A stretch of 64,000 bases of DNA from Anisodus tanguticus (taxonomy: Eukaryota; Streptophyta; Magnoliopsida; Solanales; Solanaceae), in contig CM067559.1 of assembly GCA_034509755.1 (NCBI GenBank), forward strand, positions 39,576,032 to 39,640,031, written 5' to 3'. The number at the start of each line of letters is the position of its first letter. The stretch's first letter is position 1. A program made the translations under genes and the position numbers. The notes below the pieces were generated by a model. That model saw only the letters and a program-made list of their open reading frames with translations. It made no database searches and had not been told where the DNA came from. Positions 25,801 to 37,403 of this stretch are shown one piece after another.

Positions 25801-28800
25801 TGTAATGTACACTTGCATCTGAAATATCCATGTATATATATACCCATGTCTGTCCAACATGAGTATATATATGAAGGATATTGTAACATAATGTCCATAA
25901 ATGTTTGCTCCACCTTTGTAGTCCCTCTCCGTTTTCCTTATAAAAATACTTTACTAAAAAGATAGTCCCTCTCCATTTGAATCCATCAGGAAAAGGTAAA
26001 CAAATTGTTCTCCATCATGTGATTTTTATTGAGAAAAGCTTCTGTGTACAAGAGGTATATAAAAATTAGAGACTACATCAAGGGTGTGTCCTAGTGGTCA
26101 ATGAAGTGGGGGAGAATCACGAGGTCCTAGTTTCAAATGCCAACGGAGGCAAAAAAATGATTTCTTCCTATCTACTTAAGCTTTGGTGGGTAGAGTTACC
26201 CAATACTTGTGCAGGTGGATGTGCAGGTGGGAGGTACCGGTGGAATAGTCGAGGTGTGAGCAAATAGGCCCCAAACACCACACCACCGTTATCGGATCAG
26301 AAAAAAAAGTAGGGTCTACATAAAATGATTCTCTACAAAAGACACCAGCTCTTTTTTGCAGGTCATTCATCCCCCCCCCCCCCCCCCCCACATTCTACGA
26401 CAATATCTTTTAACTTCCTGCACACCAATATTCCCCTCTCCCCATCCCCCTTATCCCTTTGCCTTCATCCCTTTTACTCACCCTACCCTTTCTCTGATAC
26501 ACCAGAATATCACCCCTACATTATTTCATCCCCCCTAGCTCCTAACCCACTCCACTCTTCTATCCCCTTGCTCTGCAAGCATGTATTAGCACAAATGAAA
26601 AAAGAATTTCGACAAATATGAGATTTGTGTTTACATGTGTTGCCAGTGGCTAAAACTTCCTCCCAGGCATTTTTTGAGAATGAAAAGAAAATTTTAAAAA
26701 CATCCTACTAGGCATTGTGTTTCACTTTATGACCATTCTGTAGCATCATGCTCCAAATGTAGCTGAAGCCTAATATATTACTAGTATAGTTCACATGGAA
26801 TTTCCAATTTGCTATACACTCACAGAGATTAGGTATGTATGCACGTAAATGCAAATACCCAAACATATATGCTATATGAAAGTACAACGTGAGCCAACAT
26901 TATGTATGCATGCACTTATGTACGTAGACACAAAACATATATGCTATATGGAAAGTACTACTAATTCTATCTGGTATGTTAGATATGTTACATATTAATT
27001 ACAATTGAAGTATTATCGAACTATAGGATTTTCATATATTTTCATATTATTGATTTGGAAGAACTTAATGCGTATATCAAATATAAACTTGGTGATCAAG
27101 CTATGTTATTGTTAGGTATCTTATTGTATTTTCCCTAGTTTTGAGTGTGGTGGTTGTAATATGGAATCACAACCTCCGTCCTGATGTACATGCCATTTTC
27201 TATTTTGGGAAATGCAAGGATTTTATGACATACTTGAACCAGTCGAAAATAGTAACCTGGGATGATTTGAGTTGTCTGTGTTAAGATGCGTTGTCTTTGA
27301 TTTATGTGTTCCAGGGTCTCTACAGGTGTGCTAAGAATAATGAGATGCGCCTTGGGATTTGTTCAAGAAGCAATGATGTAGTGGAACCTCTTATAAAGCC
27401 CCAATGGTTTGTCAACTGCAAAATTATGGCCAAGCAGGCTTTGGATGCTGTTATGGATGATGATAATCGGAAACTGGAGATCATTCCAAAGCAATATGCT
27501 GCAGAATGGAAAAGGTAATTTTGGATCTGGCCCCAAAAAATGCTTTGATTTATGTTGGTCGTTCAATAATGCTAGGGTTTAAATGAGATGCCAATTTGTG
27601 CTCTCCACGACCCTATCCATGTGTAGAGTGTAAACTAGTGCATTTTGATGGGTCTAATGACTGTTTTAGGCTCTTCTACTTAATAGTCTTATGTTCATTG
27701 CGGAAATCGGTATTTTGTCATTTACTTTTCTGCAAATATCTCATCAGACAGATGCATACATGCAAAAAACTTGGTTGTGATTTTTGTTGTGGATTTTAAA
27801 GATGAACTTTATACAGGATGATTTCATAAAAAAACTTTATATAGGATATTTTGTGCCATTGTCTCATTTCTTGATACATCACCTGCTTAAAAATCTGCTG
27901 TCCTTTATGTCATGAAGACTTATGTGGTGAACATGCAGATGGCTTGAGAATATTCGTGATTGGTGCATCTCAAGGCAACTTTGGTGGGGTCATCGCATTC
28001 CTGCTTGGTATGTGACATTGCGTGATGATAAGCAGAAGGAATTTGGTCTCTGTGATGATCACTGGATTGTTGCTAGAAATGAAGAAGAAGCTCAAGATTT
28101 GGCTCGTAGGAAATTTTCGGGGAAGGAGATTGTTGAGCTCCGTGAGGATCCAGATGTGCTAGATACCTGGTTTTCGTCTGGCCTTTTTCCGTTATCTGTA
28201 TTGGGGTGGCCAGATGATACTGCAGATTTCAAAACATTTTATCCAACTTCAGTTCTTGAAACCGGACATGATATTCTCTTCTTCTGGGTTGCACGTATGG
28301 TGATGTTGGGAATGAAGCTGGGAGGTGATGTGCCATTTTCGAAGGTTAGCAAACCTAATCCTCCCTCATAGGAAAATACATCTTTTCTTATTGAGCTTTA
28401 TTTTATAAGCGGAGTTCGATTCTTTGAATCTATTTTATGAATCATTTTCACCGAGATAGTTCTGTTTCCATGTTCCATGGCTTTTCCAGTCCTTAAAATT
28501 GAATATTAAGTAGAGTGTGGTTATTAAATTTATATTTAGTAGTTCGTATTTTATCTGCATGAAGTAGTTTTATAACTTGATCTTTCTGCTGTGATCACAA
28601 CAAAATCTTATTCATTTTAAATGATATGCAGGTTTATTTGCATCCAATGATCCGCGATGCTCATGGGCGTAAGATGTCCAAGTCGTTGGGAAACGTTGTT
28701 GATCCTCTTGAAGTTATAAATGGAATTACCCTTGATGGTCTTCATAAGAGATTAAAGGAGGGTAATCTGGACGCCAAAGAATTTGAGAGGGCAAAAGAGG

Positions 28801-31800
28801 GACAGGCAAAGGACTTCCCTAATGGTATTCCTGAATGCGGTGCAGATGCTCTTCGATTTGCCCTTGTCTCATATACTGCCCAGGTTTGTCACATTTGCGT
28901 CATAAATTTAATAAGCTGTTTCTTTTGACTTCCGTTGGTTACTGTTAACTTTCTTAATTTGTTCTTCCAGTCCGATAAGATCAATCTTGATATCCAGAGA
29001 GTGGTTGGGTATCGTCAATGGTGTAACAAACTGTGGAATGCCATTAGGTTTGCCATGAGTAAACTGGGTGAAGATTACACCCCTCCAACAAAGATAGTTC
29101 CTCATGAAATGCCTTTTAGCTGCCAGTGGATACTCTCAGCACTTAACAAGGCCATAGCGAAAACTGTCTCATCCCTGGAAGCTTATGATTTCTCCGATGC
29201 AGCAACAGCGGTATATTCGTGGTGGCAGTTTCAGTTGTGTGATGTGTTTATAGAAGTAATCAAGCCATACTTTACCGGTGATAATCCAGAATTTGTATCT
29301 GCAAGAAGATTTGCTCAAGACGCCTTGTGGTTTTGTTTAGATAACGGGTTGAGATTACTCCATCCATTTATGCCATTTGTCACTGAAGAATTGTGGCAGC
29401 GCCTCCCTGCTAGTGGGGATTCTGTAAAGAAAGAATCTATAGTGATAAGTGATTATCCTTCAACTGTAGAGGTATGATCCAAGCACAATTTTTAAGGTCC
29501 AGAACTAGCAAACTGACATGTTACTTCTGTTGGCGTCTGTTAAGTAAATTTTGACGTATACTTTCTCTTTTTATTTTACTGAGGTTAAAGTGTAGTTTCT
29601 TTTCCTGCTTTTCCTCTTTCTTTTTGCTGTTGGTTTTGGGGTGATGGTGTAGTGTCTTGATGGTTACTCTGAACTTAAAGTATATGATCTATTTTTTGAG
29701 AAAACAATTTAGAAATGCAAGGTAAAACTGCGTACAATAAACCCTTGTGGTCCGGCCCTTCCCCGGACCCCGCGCATAGCGGGAGCTTAGTGCACAGGGC
29801 TGCATATACGTTGTCAAACTTCTCATCAAGTATCTGTGAAAAGAAACCCATGTAGGCAATTCATTTTGCAAGAATATGTATCTGGAATATGTTAACTTGC
29901 TTGAGGATCTGAAACATGCAGCTTATCAAGATGAGTCTAGTAATACAAAACAGGACTTAATATAATGCTCCATGCTAGCTGATTCTTGTTTTTTCATTGA
30001 CCATGTTGCTTTACGTCTGTTCAATTTTTCAGGGCTGGAATAATGATAGCGTGGAAGCTGAGATGGAAAAGGTGTCATCCATTGTTAAAGGACTTAGGTC
30101 AAAGAGGGCATTGTTGCCTCCAAAGGAGAGATTTGCAAGGTAAACATTTGGGCGTATCCAGTGTCTCCTAGGCGAACTTATCTTTTTCATATTAAAAAGA
30201 ATTTCAAATGGCATTTTCTGGTTTCCTTCAATAATCTCTTCGTGTGTGAAGTCTATGTTGTAAATGGCCATTCACTATTCATTGTAACAGGGCATTAAGT
30301 AATTTTTTTTGAACATGTGCAACCTTATCCACACAAGAATCGTTGTAGTACCGTCGGAGTTACTTTTGAGTGAAAAACAATATGGTGGATAAAGAGCATG
30401 TTAATACCATTTCGTGTTTAGTGTGCATTGAATATGCCATTGTTCAATATGGCTTTTTATTATTAGAGATGTGAGAAGATTAAGTTTATCTTTGAAGTGG
30501 TGGGAAAGCAAATCCGTTCTCTGTAGTGGAAAGACTTAAAAGTAGTCACAACTGGGGTGGGAGTTTAATACAAATAAAGAAGGTTCAAGTGCCTTTTCAT
30601 TAAATAATCGACAATCGATGAACTAGTTAATGTCTTCATTCCTATTGCAATCTCTCATCTTAGTTGTTCGTAACATCACTCTTTCTTGCACATTTTTAGA
30701 AGATTGGGTTTCACTACTACAACTATTATACTGCTGTAATTGATATTTATCTGTTAATGTGAGGTAAGACTGCGCACAATAGACCCTTGTGGGATCCGGC
30801 CCTTCCCCGGACCCCGCGCATAGCGGGAGCTTAGTGCACCGGGTTGCCCCTTTTTTTTAAGTTGTAATTTCTTTAGGGGGCCTATGCTAAATTCCACAAG
30901 ATCCTTACACAAAAAAATGCTAAATTCCACAAGATATATAATGTATAGCACTTGGACAAAGGATACTAGTGTGCTGTGATCTGTTTGGTTAAGTGTTTGT
31001 GAATCAGTCAGTAAGCGACACACCCTTGATACATTTAACTGATTGCAAGAGAGAATGATATGTTAGGCTTTCTTTGTATGGCTTGATATTATAATTTGGT
31101 TTGAGAAGGAAAAATACTTTTTTCATAAAGACAATTAGGACATTTAACTTTCCAAACTAATGGTGGTGATCGTGCTGTCCTCAGGCGAGAAGCATTTGTG
31201 CTTTGCCGGACAAATGATACTGTGGAGATCATAAAAAGCCGCGAACTCGAGATTTCTACTCTAGCTACACTGTCATCTTTGAAGGTATCTCTTTCTTTGT
31301 CTGGTTCGGTTCTCTTTGATTCAAGGCTTCTTTATCTCCTCCTTCTGGTATCTCTTCGGTTTGTGAAAAAAAGACAAATATCATAGTTATTAAAGACAAA
31401 TATCATAGTTATTCTGTTTATATATGATTAAAGAAAAAAATCACATTGGTAATTATGTTTATCCAATCAATGCATGTTTTGATGTGAGCTGTGCAACTAC
31501 CTGTAAAAAACTAGTGTTATTGTTTTGCAATGGCATCAAAAACATGTTATTTATCCTCGTTTTACTTACCTTTTTTTATAGAGTTAGTAATTTTATTAAT
31601 AATGGGAAAATCTCCCATATACAAGAGGTACACCAAAAAATAGAGAAACTACCAAAAAACATCCCTATTTAGTTGGTACATTTCCTTTTCCACATGATAT
31701 GAAGCTGGATGTGTATTCAAACATCCTTAAAATATCCTGTATGTTATCCTAAATATTTCACTTGGCCTTTTAAAATGTGATGGCCACTCTTCAGACCATG

Positions 31801-33328
31801 ATCAACTACAGCCTTGCCCCCAACATGTTTTTAGTCGAGGGCGCAATCAATTGAAGCCTGTCTTTTGAGGGGAAACTGGAACTAGATGAGAGAGTACCAA
31901 CAGAGAGTGCATTTAAATAATCCTATGTAGTTTGTATATGAGCTCGACTTTTCTGCGTCTATTATCTTGGAAGTATGGTATATGCAATGCTCTTTTAGTT
32001 ATATTTCATCATTTTTCTTACGAATCTACTTTTCTTGCATTAATTCTCCTCAGGTCTCAAGTGACAGTGATGCAGCTCCAACTCAATGGCTGACAGAAGT
32101 TGTGGATGAATCTGTCACAGTTTTTCTCGAGGAAAAAGGGACTATCAGTAACCCAGAGGCTGAAGTTGAAAGGCTAAAAAAGAAGAAAGAAGAGATGAGG
32201 AAGTAAGTGAAATTTCATAGACTAGTGCTATTGTTGCAAATTTTGATTTTCTGACTAGTAGGTAAGTGCTTTTGAATTGCTGTCACCATTTTCATACTGC
32301 TTTAAATTTTTAAATTTTAATTTTTTTTAAAAAAATTTGACCGAGGCCGACTGTTTTTTTCTGCTTTGCTTGTCCTGAGCCGAGGGTCTCTCGGAAACAA
32401 CCGCTCTACCTACCAAGGTAGAGGTAAGGTCTGCGTACACTCTACCCTCCCCAGATCCCACGTTGTGGGATTGCACTGGGTATGTTGTTGTTGTTGTTGT
32501 TGTTGTAGGTAAGTGCTTTTGAATTGCTCTCGTTGGAGCTACTCTTTTTCCTGTCAATGAAGAAAATTAGGTTTTTTGCAGAAGCCAAGTAAAAGCTTTT
32601 CCATTTGTTATTAATTGAATCATATATTGCTCCGACTCTTCAAAAATGTTGACGGATGCATGTCATATCCTCAAAAGGTAATGCATATTTGGAGGATCTG
32701 ACACGGGTGCGGCAATATTTTTGGAGAGTCTTAGCAACATAGATTGAATCAGTATATAAAGCATTACAGCTTTGCAAAAACAGGAAATTGGTGTCTTTAG
32801 TTTTACCAGTTACTGAAAATTGAGGAAAGTTTCAATCAGGGGTAAGTCGCAGAGGTCATCGAATTACATCGAGAAAGATGTTGGGGGAATAGGAAAAACT
32901 GTGTAAAAGATCAGTCTAGCTTTTTAAAAAAAATCTTTTTCCAGATGAGTCTTCTTAATATACATCTGGCATGTTCTTTTGATGGTCTGAAATCACGTAT
33001 TGTACCAATTTTTGTTCAATTAGTGCATCCATTTGCCGAATAGTGCAGAAATGCAATTTGGCCTTTCGTCGTTCAGCTGTCTTCATTGAGATGTGGACTC
33101 AAGTGGATATCATGAAGTTTACGAGCTGTTTAATTTTCTATTTACCAACTCTTCTTTTGCAGGCAATATCAAAGCTTGACCAAAATCATGAGTGCCTCTG
33201 GCTACAAAGAGAAAGTTCCGGCTAACGTCCATGAAGAAAATACATTGAAACTTGGTGTCCTCAAGCAAGAACTGGAATCATTCGAAGAAAATATTGAGCG
33301 TCTCATACGTCAAATGGAAGCACTATAA
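19843..33328 (+). CDS. Valyl-tRNA synthetase, class I (cytosolic, likely also mitochondrial)
   Basis: The enzyme charges tRNA-Val with valine. Exons: 19843-19845, 19930-19980, 20073-20144, 20993-21052, 21316-21485, 21590-21662, 22828-22893, 22976-23059, 24183-24260, 24535-24618, 24726-24805, 24949-25006, 25092-25394, 25483-25653, 27315-27514, 27939-28344, 28632-28883, 28971-29471, 30033-30139, 31185-31284, 32054-32202, 33163-33328. All junctions are GT-AG, phases match, and the sum is 3,234 nt (1,077 aa plus TAA), the usual plant length. A Lys/Glu-rich N-terminus (res. 25-100) precedes the HIGH signature at 155-158 (VTGALHIGHAL). The CP1 editing domain has ATTRVETMLGDTA and ITPAHDPND. KMSKS is at 667-671; the anticodon-binding domain lies in exon 18, and a C-terminal coiled coil (~1000-1077) follows. 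The first exon holds only the AUG of the coding sequence. Arabidopsis TWN2/ValRS is known to be dual-targeted. Confidence 0.96.
20145..20992 (+). repeat. Intron 3: internal tandem duplication including an exon-3 end copy
   Basis: Two related blocks, about 20390-20520 and 20810-20945 (both with GTTGCAATTCGACA and AAGTATATGGATTCTAA), lie in one intron. The duplicated synthetase copy has this block once. Just before the second block, GACGAAAGGTTAGAAG at about 20766-20781 mimics the true exon 3 end and donor at 20138-20151. The spacer at 20150-20400 and 20520-20760 is unrelated, AT-rich and probably inserted. Confidence 0.75.
21928..22256 (+). repeat. Intron 6: ~165-bp tandem duplication
   Basis: The segments at about 21928-22090 and 22097-22256 are imperfect direct repeats; shared blocks include GGAAACCTATTTTCTACC, TTTCTCATGGAT and CATTTTCCTTGAGT. 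Non-coding. Confidence 0.85.
22310..22600 (-). mobile_element. 3' end of an L1-type LINE (zf-RVT remnant)
   Basis: The minus strand encodes WNSILAAIWWVIWTERNSR, the IWW.IW.ERN signature of the zinc-binding domain at the end of plant L1 reverse transcriptases. A short 3' part with AATAAAAC follows. The rest of the LINE is missing. It is inserted in intron 6, antisense to the synthetase gene. Confidence 0.78.
23427..23552 (-). mobile_element. TTG-tailed retroposon in intron 8
   Basis: The minus strand has GAGCCGAGGGTCTTTAGGAA, CTACCTCCCAAGGTAGAGGT, and ends CACTGGGTATG(TTG)n. The 5' limit is not fixed and could extend rightward. Confidence 0.85.
23869..24028. repeat. Minisatellite, 4 x 40 bp, in intron 8
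   Basis: Four head-to-tail copies start at 23869, 23909, 23949 and 23989 with unit start TCAGTAAGCTTAGTGTTGCT; only a few bases differ. There are no spacers, so it is not CRISPR-like. Confidence 0.95.
26088..26315 (+). mobile_element. SolS-type tRNA-derived SINE in intron 14
   Basis: Begins TGTGTCCTAGTGGTCAATGA (A box region), then GAGGTCCTAGTTTCAAATGC (B box region). It continues with TGGGAGGTACCGGTGGAATA and ends at CACCGTTATCGGATCAG plus an A-run, the layout of Solanaceae SINEs with CACCACCGTTATC-A(n) ends. Only weak direct repeats flank it (GACTACAT versus GTCTACAT). Confidence 0.75.
26316..27310 (+). other. Long intron 14, remainder
   Basis: Holds a poly-C tract at about 26371-26389 and a pyrimidine-rich stretch to about 26580. 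A direct repeat follows around 26800-26950 (CAAACATATATGCTATATG with GGAAAGTAC or GAAAGTAC). No gene seen. Confidence 0.6.
29716..29812 (+). mobile_element. 5'-truncated Au-type SINE in intron 18
   Basis: Contains GTAAAACTGCGTACAATAAA, TTCCCCGGACCCCGCGCATA and CGGGAGCTTAGTGCAC, the 3' part of the Au SINE family; the tRNA-like head is missing. Confidence 0.88.
30759..30851 (+). mobile_element. 5'-truncated Au-type SINE in intron 19
   Basis: Contains GAGGTAAGACTGCGCACAAT, CCCCGGACCCCGCGCATAGC and TAGTGCACCGGGTTGCCC with a T-run. It is the same truncation class as the copy one intron upstream. Confidence 0.88.
32282..32504 (+). mobile_element. TTG-tailed retroposon in intron 21, with 24-bp target duplication
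   Basis: The flanking direct repeat (starting GTAGGTAAGTGCTTTTG) lies at 32258-32281 and 32505-32528. The body has GAGCCGAGGGTCTCTCGGAA, CTACCAAGGTAGAGGTAAGG, and a long (TTG)n tail. The duplicated gene has a single copy of the target site near 43430-43455, so it is an empty site. Confidence 0.93.
32626..32740. mobile_element. Palindromic MITE with GTTGCTCGGACTC termini
   Basis: Termini ATTGCTCCGACTCTTC and GGAGAGTCTTAGCAACAT are inverted. Inside are GGAGGATCTGACACGGGTGC and GCGGCAA, diagnostic of a MITE family common in Solanaceae. Related copies lie at 43546-43655 and 60049-60154. Confidence 0.85.
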
Positions 33329-33657
33329 TTTGCAGTATTTTCAGGTTGTACTGAAGATCACCATTTTTGAACGAAAGTGACTTTACCCTCTCGATTGTGT
33401 AGCATATTTGGTCCCCTATAGCTTTTACAGCGATTTTTTTTCTGTTGAAGTTAAATTATGTTGTTACTAAGTGTACCATGTTGCATTTCTAATATAGTGA
33501 CGATTCTTCAAATTTGTGATATGGGTGTTTTCTGTAAATTGAAACAATTCAGGCCTATATGACATGACCGATCAATAGATCTACTTTTGTCATATGTTTC
33601 ATACATTAGACTAGATAGATATCATATTCATGAAATATGATTCACTTTAAAGATGAC

Positions 33658-33722
33658 ATGGTGGCGAAATGGAAGACCGCGAGACCCAAAAATCTCCTGA
33701 GTTTCGAGTCCTCTTCTAACGC
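33658..33722 (+). pseudogene. tRNA-Leu(CAA)-like sequence, probably plastid-derived
   Basis: GGTGGCGAAATGG resembles the D arm of plastid trnL-CAA, CGCGAGACCCAAAAATCTC its anticodon arm with CAA, and TTTCGAGTCCTC its T arm. The long variable arm is shortened and the acceptor stem does not pair, so it is not a working tRNA. It lies just behind the synthetase gene. A tRNA-derived SINE head is the alternative. Confidence 0.45.
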
Positions 33723-34072
33723 ATATAATACCGAGCACTCTCAATAAGAGAGCTCATGGAGAACATGCTATTCTTCAATAGGAGATTTTTAAATAGCAGA
33801 GGCTTGGTTCGGTCAGTTAAGCCGCTCTTGAAAATGAAAAAGATGCACTCTTGAAGTGCGTCTTATTGTAATTAAGTAATTAAAGCTCTTTCTAATAATT
33901 GGTGAGCTACGCTAAAAAAACAATATTTTCCCTTTACGGGAATGACTAATATCTTCTCTATTGGTAAAATATAATACGTCGAGCAAATTTGATGCTACCG
34001 CATAACCTGTTTTAGACGTAAATACACAAACAAAAAGATTTTGTACATTTTAATACCACTATAGGTAAAGAA

Positions 34073-37000
34073 TGTATCGTAGGTTTAACTCAATTCCAAA
34101 AACTAGCTTGTATGGTGAGTATTGTCCAAATCCATATAAGTAGTTCATATTCCTATTTCATTTTCGATGTGAGACTCTTAACATTCCCCTGCACGTCCAG
34201 ATCTCATTAACTGGAGCGTGGAAAATATAATTTGGGGGCTCAACATCGGTGAACAAAGAAGTGGAATGAGCATGACTCTGATACCACGTAAACAGTTTCT
34301 TTCAAGTCCCCATGTAAGAATGCATTCTTGACATCAAGCTGATGAATCGGCCAATGCTTACCCATAACTATGCTCAGAACCGTGCAAATGGTAGCCGGTT
34401 TAACCACTGGACTAAACATCTCACCACAATCAATACCCTCATGCTGATTAGTACCACTAGTCACAAGTCTTGCCTTATAGCGCTCAAGGTCACCATTGTC
34501 TCTGAATTTGTGACGAAATAGCCACATGCATCAAATCACATTAACTCCATCCGGTCTAGGAATCAAATCCCAAGTGTGATGTTTCGTTAAAAGCATTAAA
34601 TTTCTCACGTATGGCCGCATTCCAATTCGGATCAAGTTTGACTAATTTTGGGGTTTTGGGAATTGAGGATATAGTTTGTGTGGAAAGGTTAAAATGGACT
34701 TTAGGCTTGAAAATCCCGTGATGGGCACGGGTTTCCATTCGGTGCATGGGGCCCGAAGTTGTTTGGGTATTTGGGTGGGGTGGTGGCTGGTGGGGTGTTG
34801 GGTCAGGGTTGGAATTCAGGGATTGAGATGTTGGGGCAGTGATAGTGGCGGAAGGTTGTCTGGACTAGTCAACGGGGTAGGGGTGAGTGGGGTTCGGGTC
34901 CAGTGATCGGGACTGGTTGGGTGTGATGGGGTATCGGGTGAGATCGATGGGTTGTGGGTGGGTTGGTGTTGGGAATTGTGACTGGGTTGGAGTACTGGGA
35001 CTGGGTGGTTGTGGATCGGTCGCTGGGCAGGTTTGATCGACGGGAGATTGGGCGGCATGTGGCGGTGACAATGGGTTCGGCGAGGAGGATGACCGACGGG
35101 TGGGGAAGACGATGACGGGATGGGACGTCTCTGTCGAGAAAAGGTCCGGCAGGTTTCCGGTGGTGGCAGCGTGAGAAGGTGGTGCCGGGGGAGGGGGCAT
35201 GCAATTTGTTGTGTAGTGCATTTTGGACTAGAGGTGAGGTATCCGAATCATCAAGGAATCTCTAATCAGTGACTCGAAATTTTTGGATGTTGTCAAACGG
35301 GAAAACGTACTCAACAAACGTGACGTGGCGTAAGATTATGATTTTGTCTGTAGATAGCTCATAGCATAAGTACCCATATGGTTCGATGGGAAACCTAGGA
35401 AGGCGCACGGAGTGGATCGATGTGCTAATTTGTGGAGGGCCGTGGATGTCAGATTTGGGTAACAAAGACAACCGAAAATTCTAAAGTGATCATAGGTAGG
35501 GATCCGACTGTAGAGAATTTCGGTGGGTGTCCTATTTTGAATCGCAGGGGTATGTAAGATGTTAAGAATGTGTTCTACCATTTTTAATGCATATACCCAA
35601 ATGGTAAGGGGAGAGACGCATGAAAAAGAAGGGTACGGATCATGTTATTAATGATGCGGAGAATTCTTTCGGCTTTACCATTTTGAGGGGAGGTATGGGG
35701 GCACGAGAAGTGAAAGATCATGCCATTAGCCGCACAAAATTTATGAAAAAGAGAATTATTGAACTCACGACCATTATCATATTGAAACATTTTGATGTCT
35801 TTTTCAAATTGCGTTTTAACCATTGTACGAAATTCAAGGGATTTGGAGAACACTTGAGATTTGAGTTTAAGCGGATAGACCCAAAGGCAGTGAGAGAAAT
35901 CATCCAAAAATACCAAATAATATTTATGGCCTAGGTTGCTAGTTATAGGAGAAGTCCATAAATCCGCATGAATAATATCAACGGGAGAGAAAGTAATACT
36001 TAGAGAAGGCATAAATGGAAGTCTAACATGTTTTCCTAGATGACAATAAGAGCAACTATGGGAAAGTGTTCCTTTATTACATTGGATTAAATTTCGATTT
36101 CTAAGGAAATAAAAAACATGAGCACCCGGATGACCAAGTCTACTATGCCACGTTGATGGAGATATTGTAGCTAAAGCGGTGGGAGGAGTGACATGGGCAG
36201 TGGGCGTGGATATGAAGGGATATAGGTCCCCTCACTATCTCATATGATAAGAAGTTTCCCGTACATAGGTCCGTTATAGAGAAACCAACAAGGTCAAAAT
36301 TGATGGATACAGAATTATCGGTGGTAAATTTTTTAACAAAGATTAGGTTCTTGATAATATAAGGGGCATCTATGACGTTTTTAAGGGAGAATTGGAGATG
36401 CAGTGGTGGGGTTAGTGTGTGGCCAAACCCTTGTATTAGAATGCAATAACAATTTCCGACCATAATAGATTAAGGATTATTTAAATTGCGCAATTGAGGA
36501 AGATTACCAGAATTATTGGTGAGGTGAGACGTGGTGCCTGTATCTATATACCATGCATTATCGGGCGGTTTGACAGTCAATGGGCCGAAAGCCTGGCCCA
36601 AAGTGGTTTGGGTAAGGCTTGGAGCGGACTGTTTGGCTGCTGATGGTTATGGCCCATCGACTGTGCTCCCAGGCTGCTGGGCCGCTGCTGTAGCCACAAT
36701 TTATGTTGGGCCGCAACTTATGGACTATTTTTGGAGGCTGTTGGAGGCCCAGTTCCCATATAGCTGCCAGGGCAGTGGGCCTGCTGTGGATGGCAGGCTG
36801 AAGTGGCCCGACCCCCTCTGCCACCCCTGCGCCGTTGGCTGCTGCCACAACCGTGGTTATTTTCTGCCATAATGGCTGCCGGAAAGTAAGTGAGAAAAAA
36901 TAGGGGGAAGGAGGGGTTCAGGACGTATACGAGTGTATATGGGGCATTATCGACCGTATACTAGGTGTATATCGGCTTAGGGAGGCTGTTACATGTAGTA

Positions 37001-37403
37001 TATATTGGCAAGGGGTATATCATCCGGATACAAGGTGTATATCGACTGTGTATAGGCTGTATACGAGGGGTATACAATCTGTTAGAGAGATAGAGAAGGT
37101 GAGAAGGTTGTATATCAGTAGTATACCAGAGGTATACAGGGCTGTTTGTAGAAGTGGAGGGCTGGGCAGCTGTATATCAGTGTATATCAGAGATATACAA
37201 GAGGTTTGGCGCCGGAAAAGGGAAGAGAAAGGGCGGTCGAATTTAACTTTTTGGGCAGGGAGGGATTTTGTCTCTTGATACCATGTAGAAAATGAATTTT
37301 GGGGCTAACTCAACCCCAAAAGCTAGCTTGTAGGGTGAGGATTATCCAAGTCCTTATAAGGAGTCCATGTTCCCATTTCATTTCGGATGTGGGACTCTTA
37401 ACT
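34073..37403 (-). mobile_element. Truncated Ty1-copia element (Ale/Retrofit-like), possibly chimeric
   Basis: Short LTRs lie at 37284-37403 (5') and 34073-34183 (3') and share GACTCTTAA, TTTCATTTYGGATGTG-like and CTAGCTTGTA blocks. A Met-tRNA-type primer site TGGTATCAAGAGA lies at 37283-37271. Going leftward on the minus strand: a leader with GTATAC/GTATAT repeats (36925-37200), little gag, a protease motif WYIDTGTTSHLT (~36540-36575), integrase (~36010-35340; DIIHADLW, FQYDNGREF), a Pro-rich spacer (~35220-34815), and the first part of reverse transcriptase (~34750-34290), ending after HQLDVKNAFLHGDLKET. The YVDD motif and RNase H are missing. Frames are broken by stops and shifts. Confidence 0.85.

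Noticed and set aside
26325..26621. Pro/Ser/His-rich plus-strand open frame in synthetase intron 14
   Set aside because: It translates a poly-C and pyrimidine-rich intron stretch and shows no domain.
34676..35934. Plus-strand open frames across the copia element
   Set aside because: They are antisense shadows; the recognisable integrase and reverse transcriptase motifs are on the minus strand.
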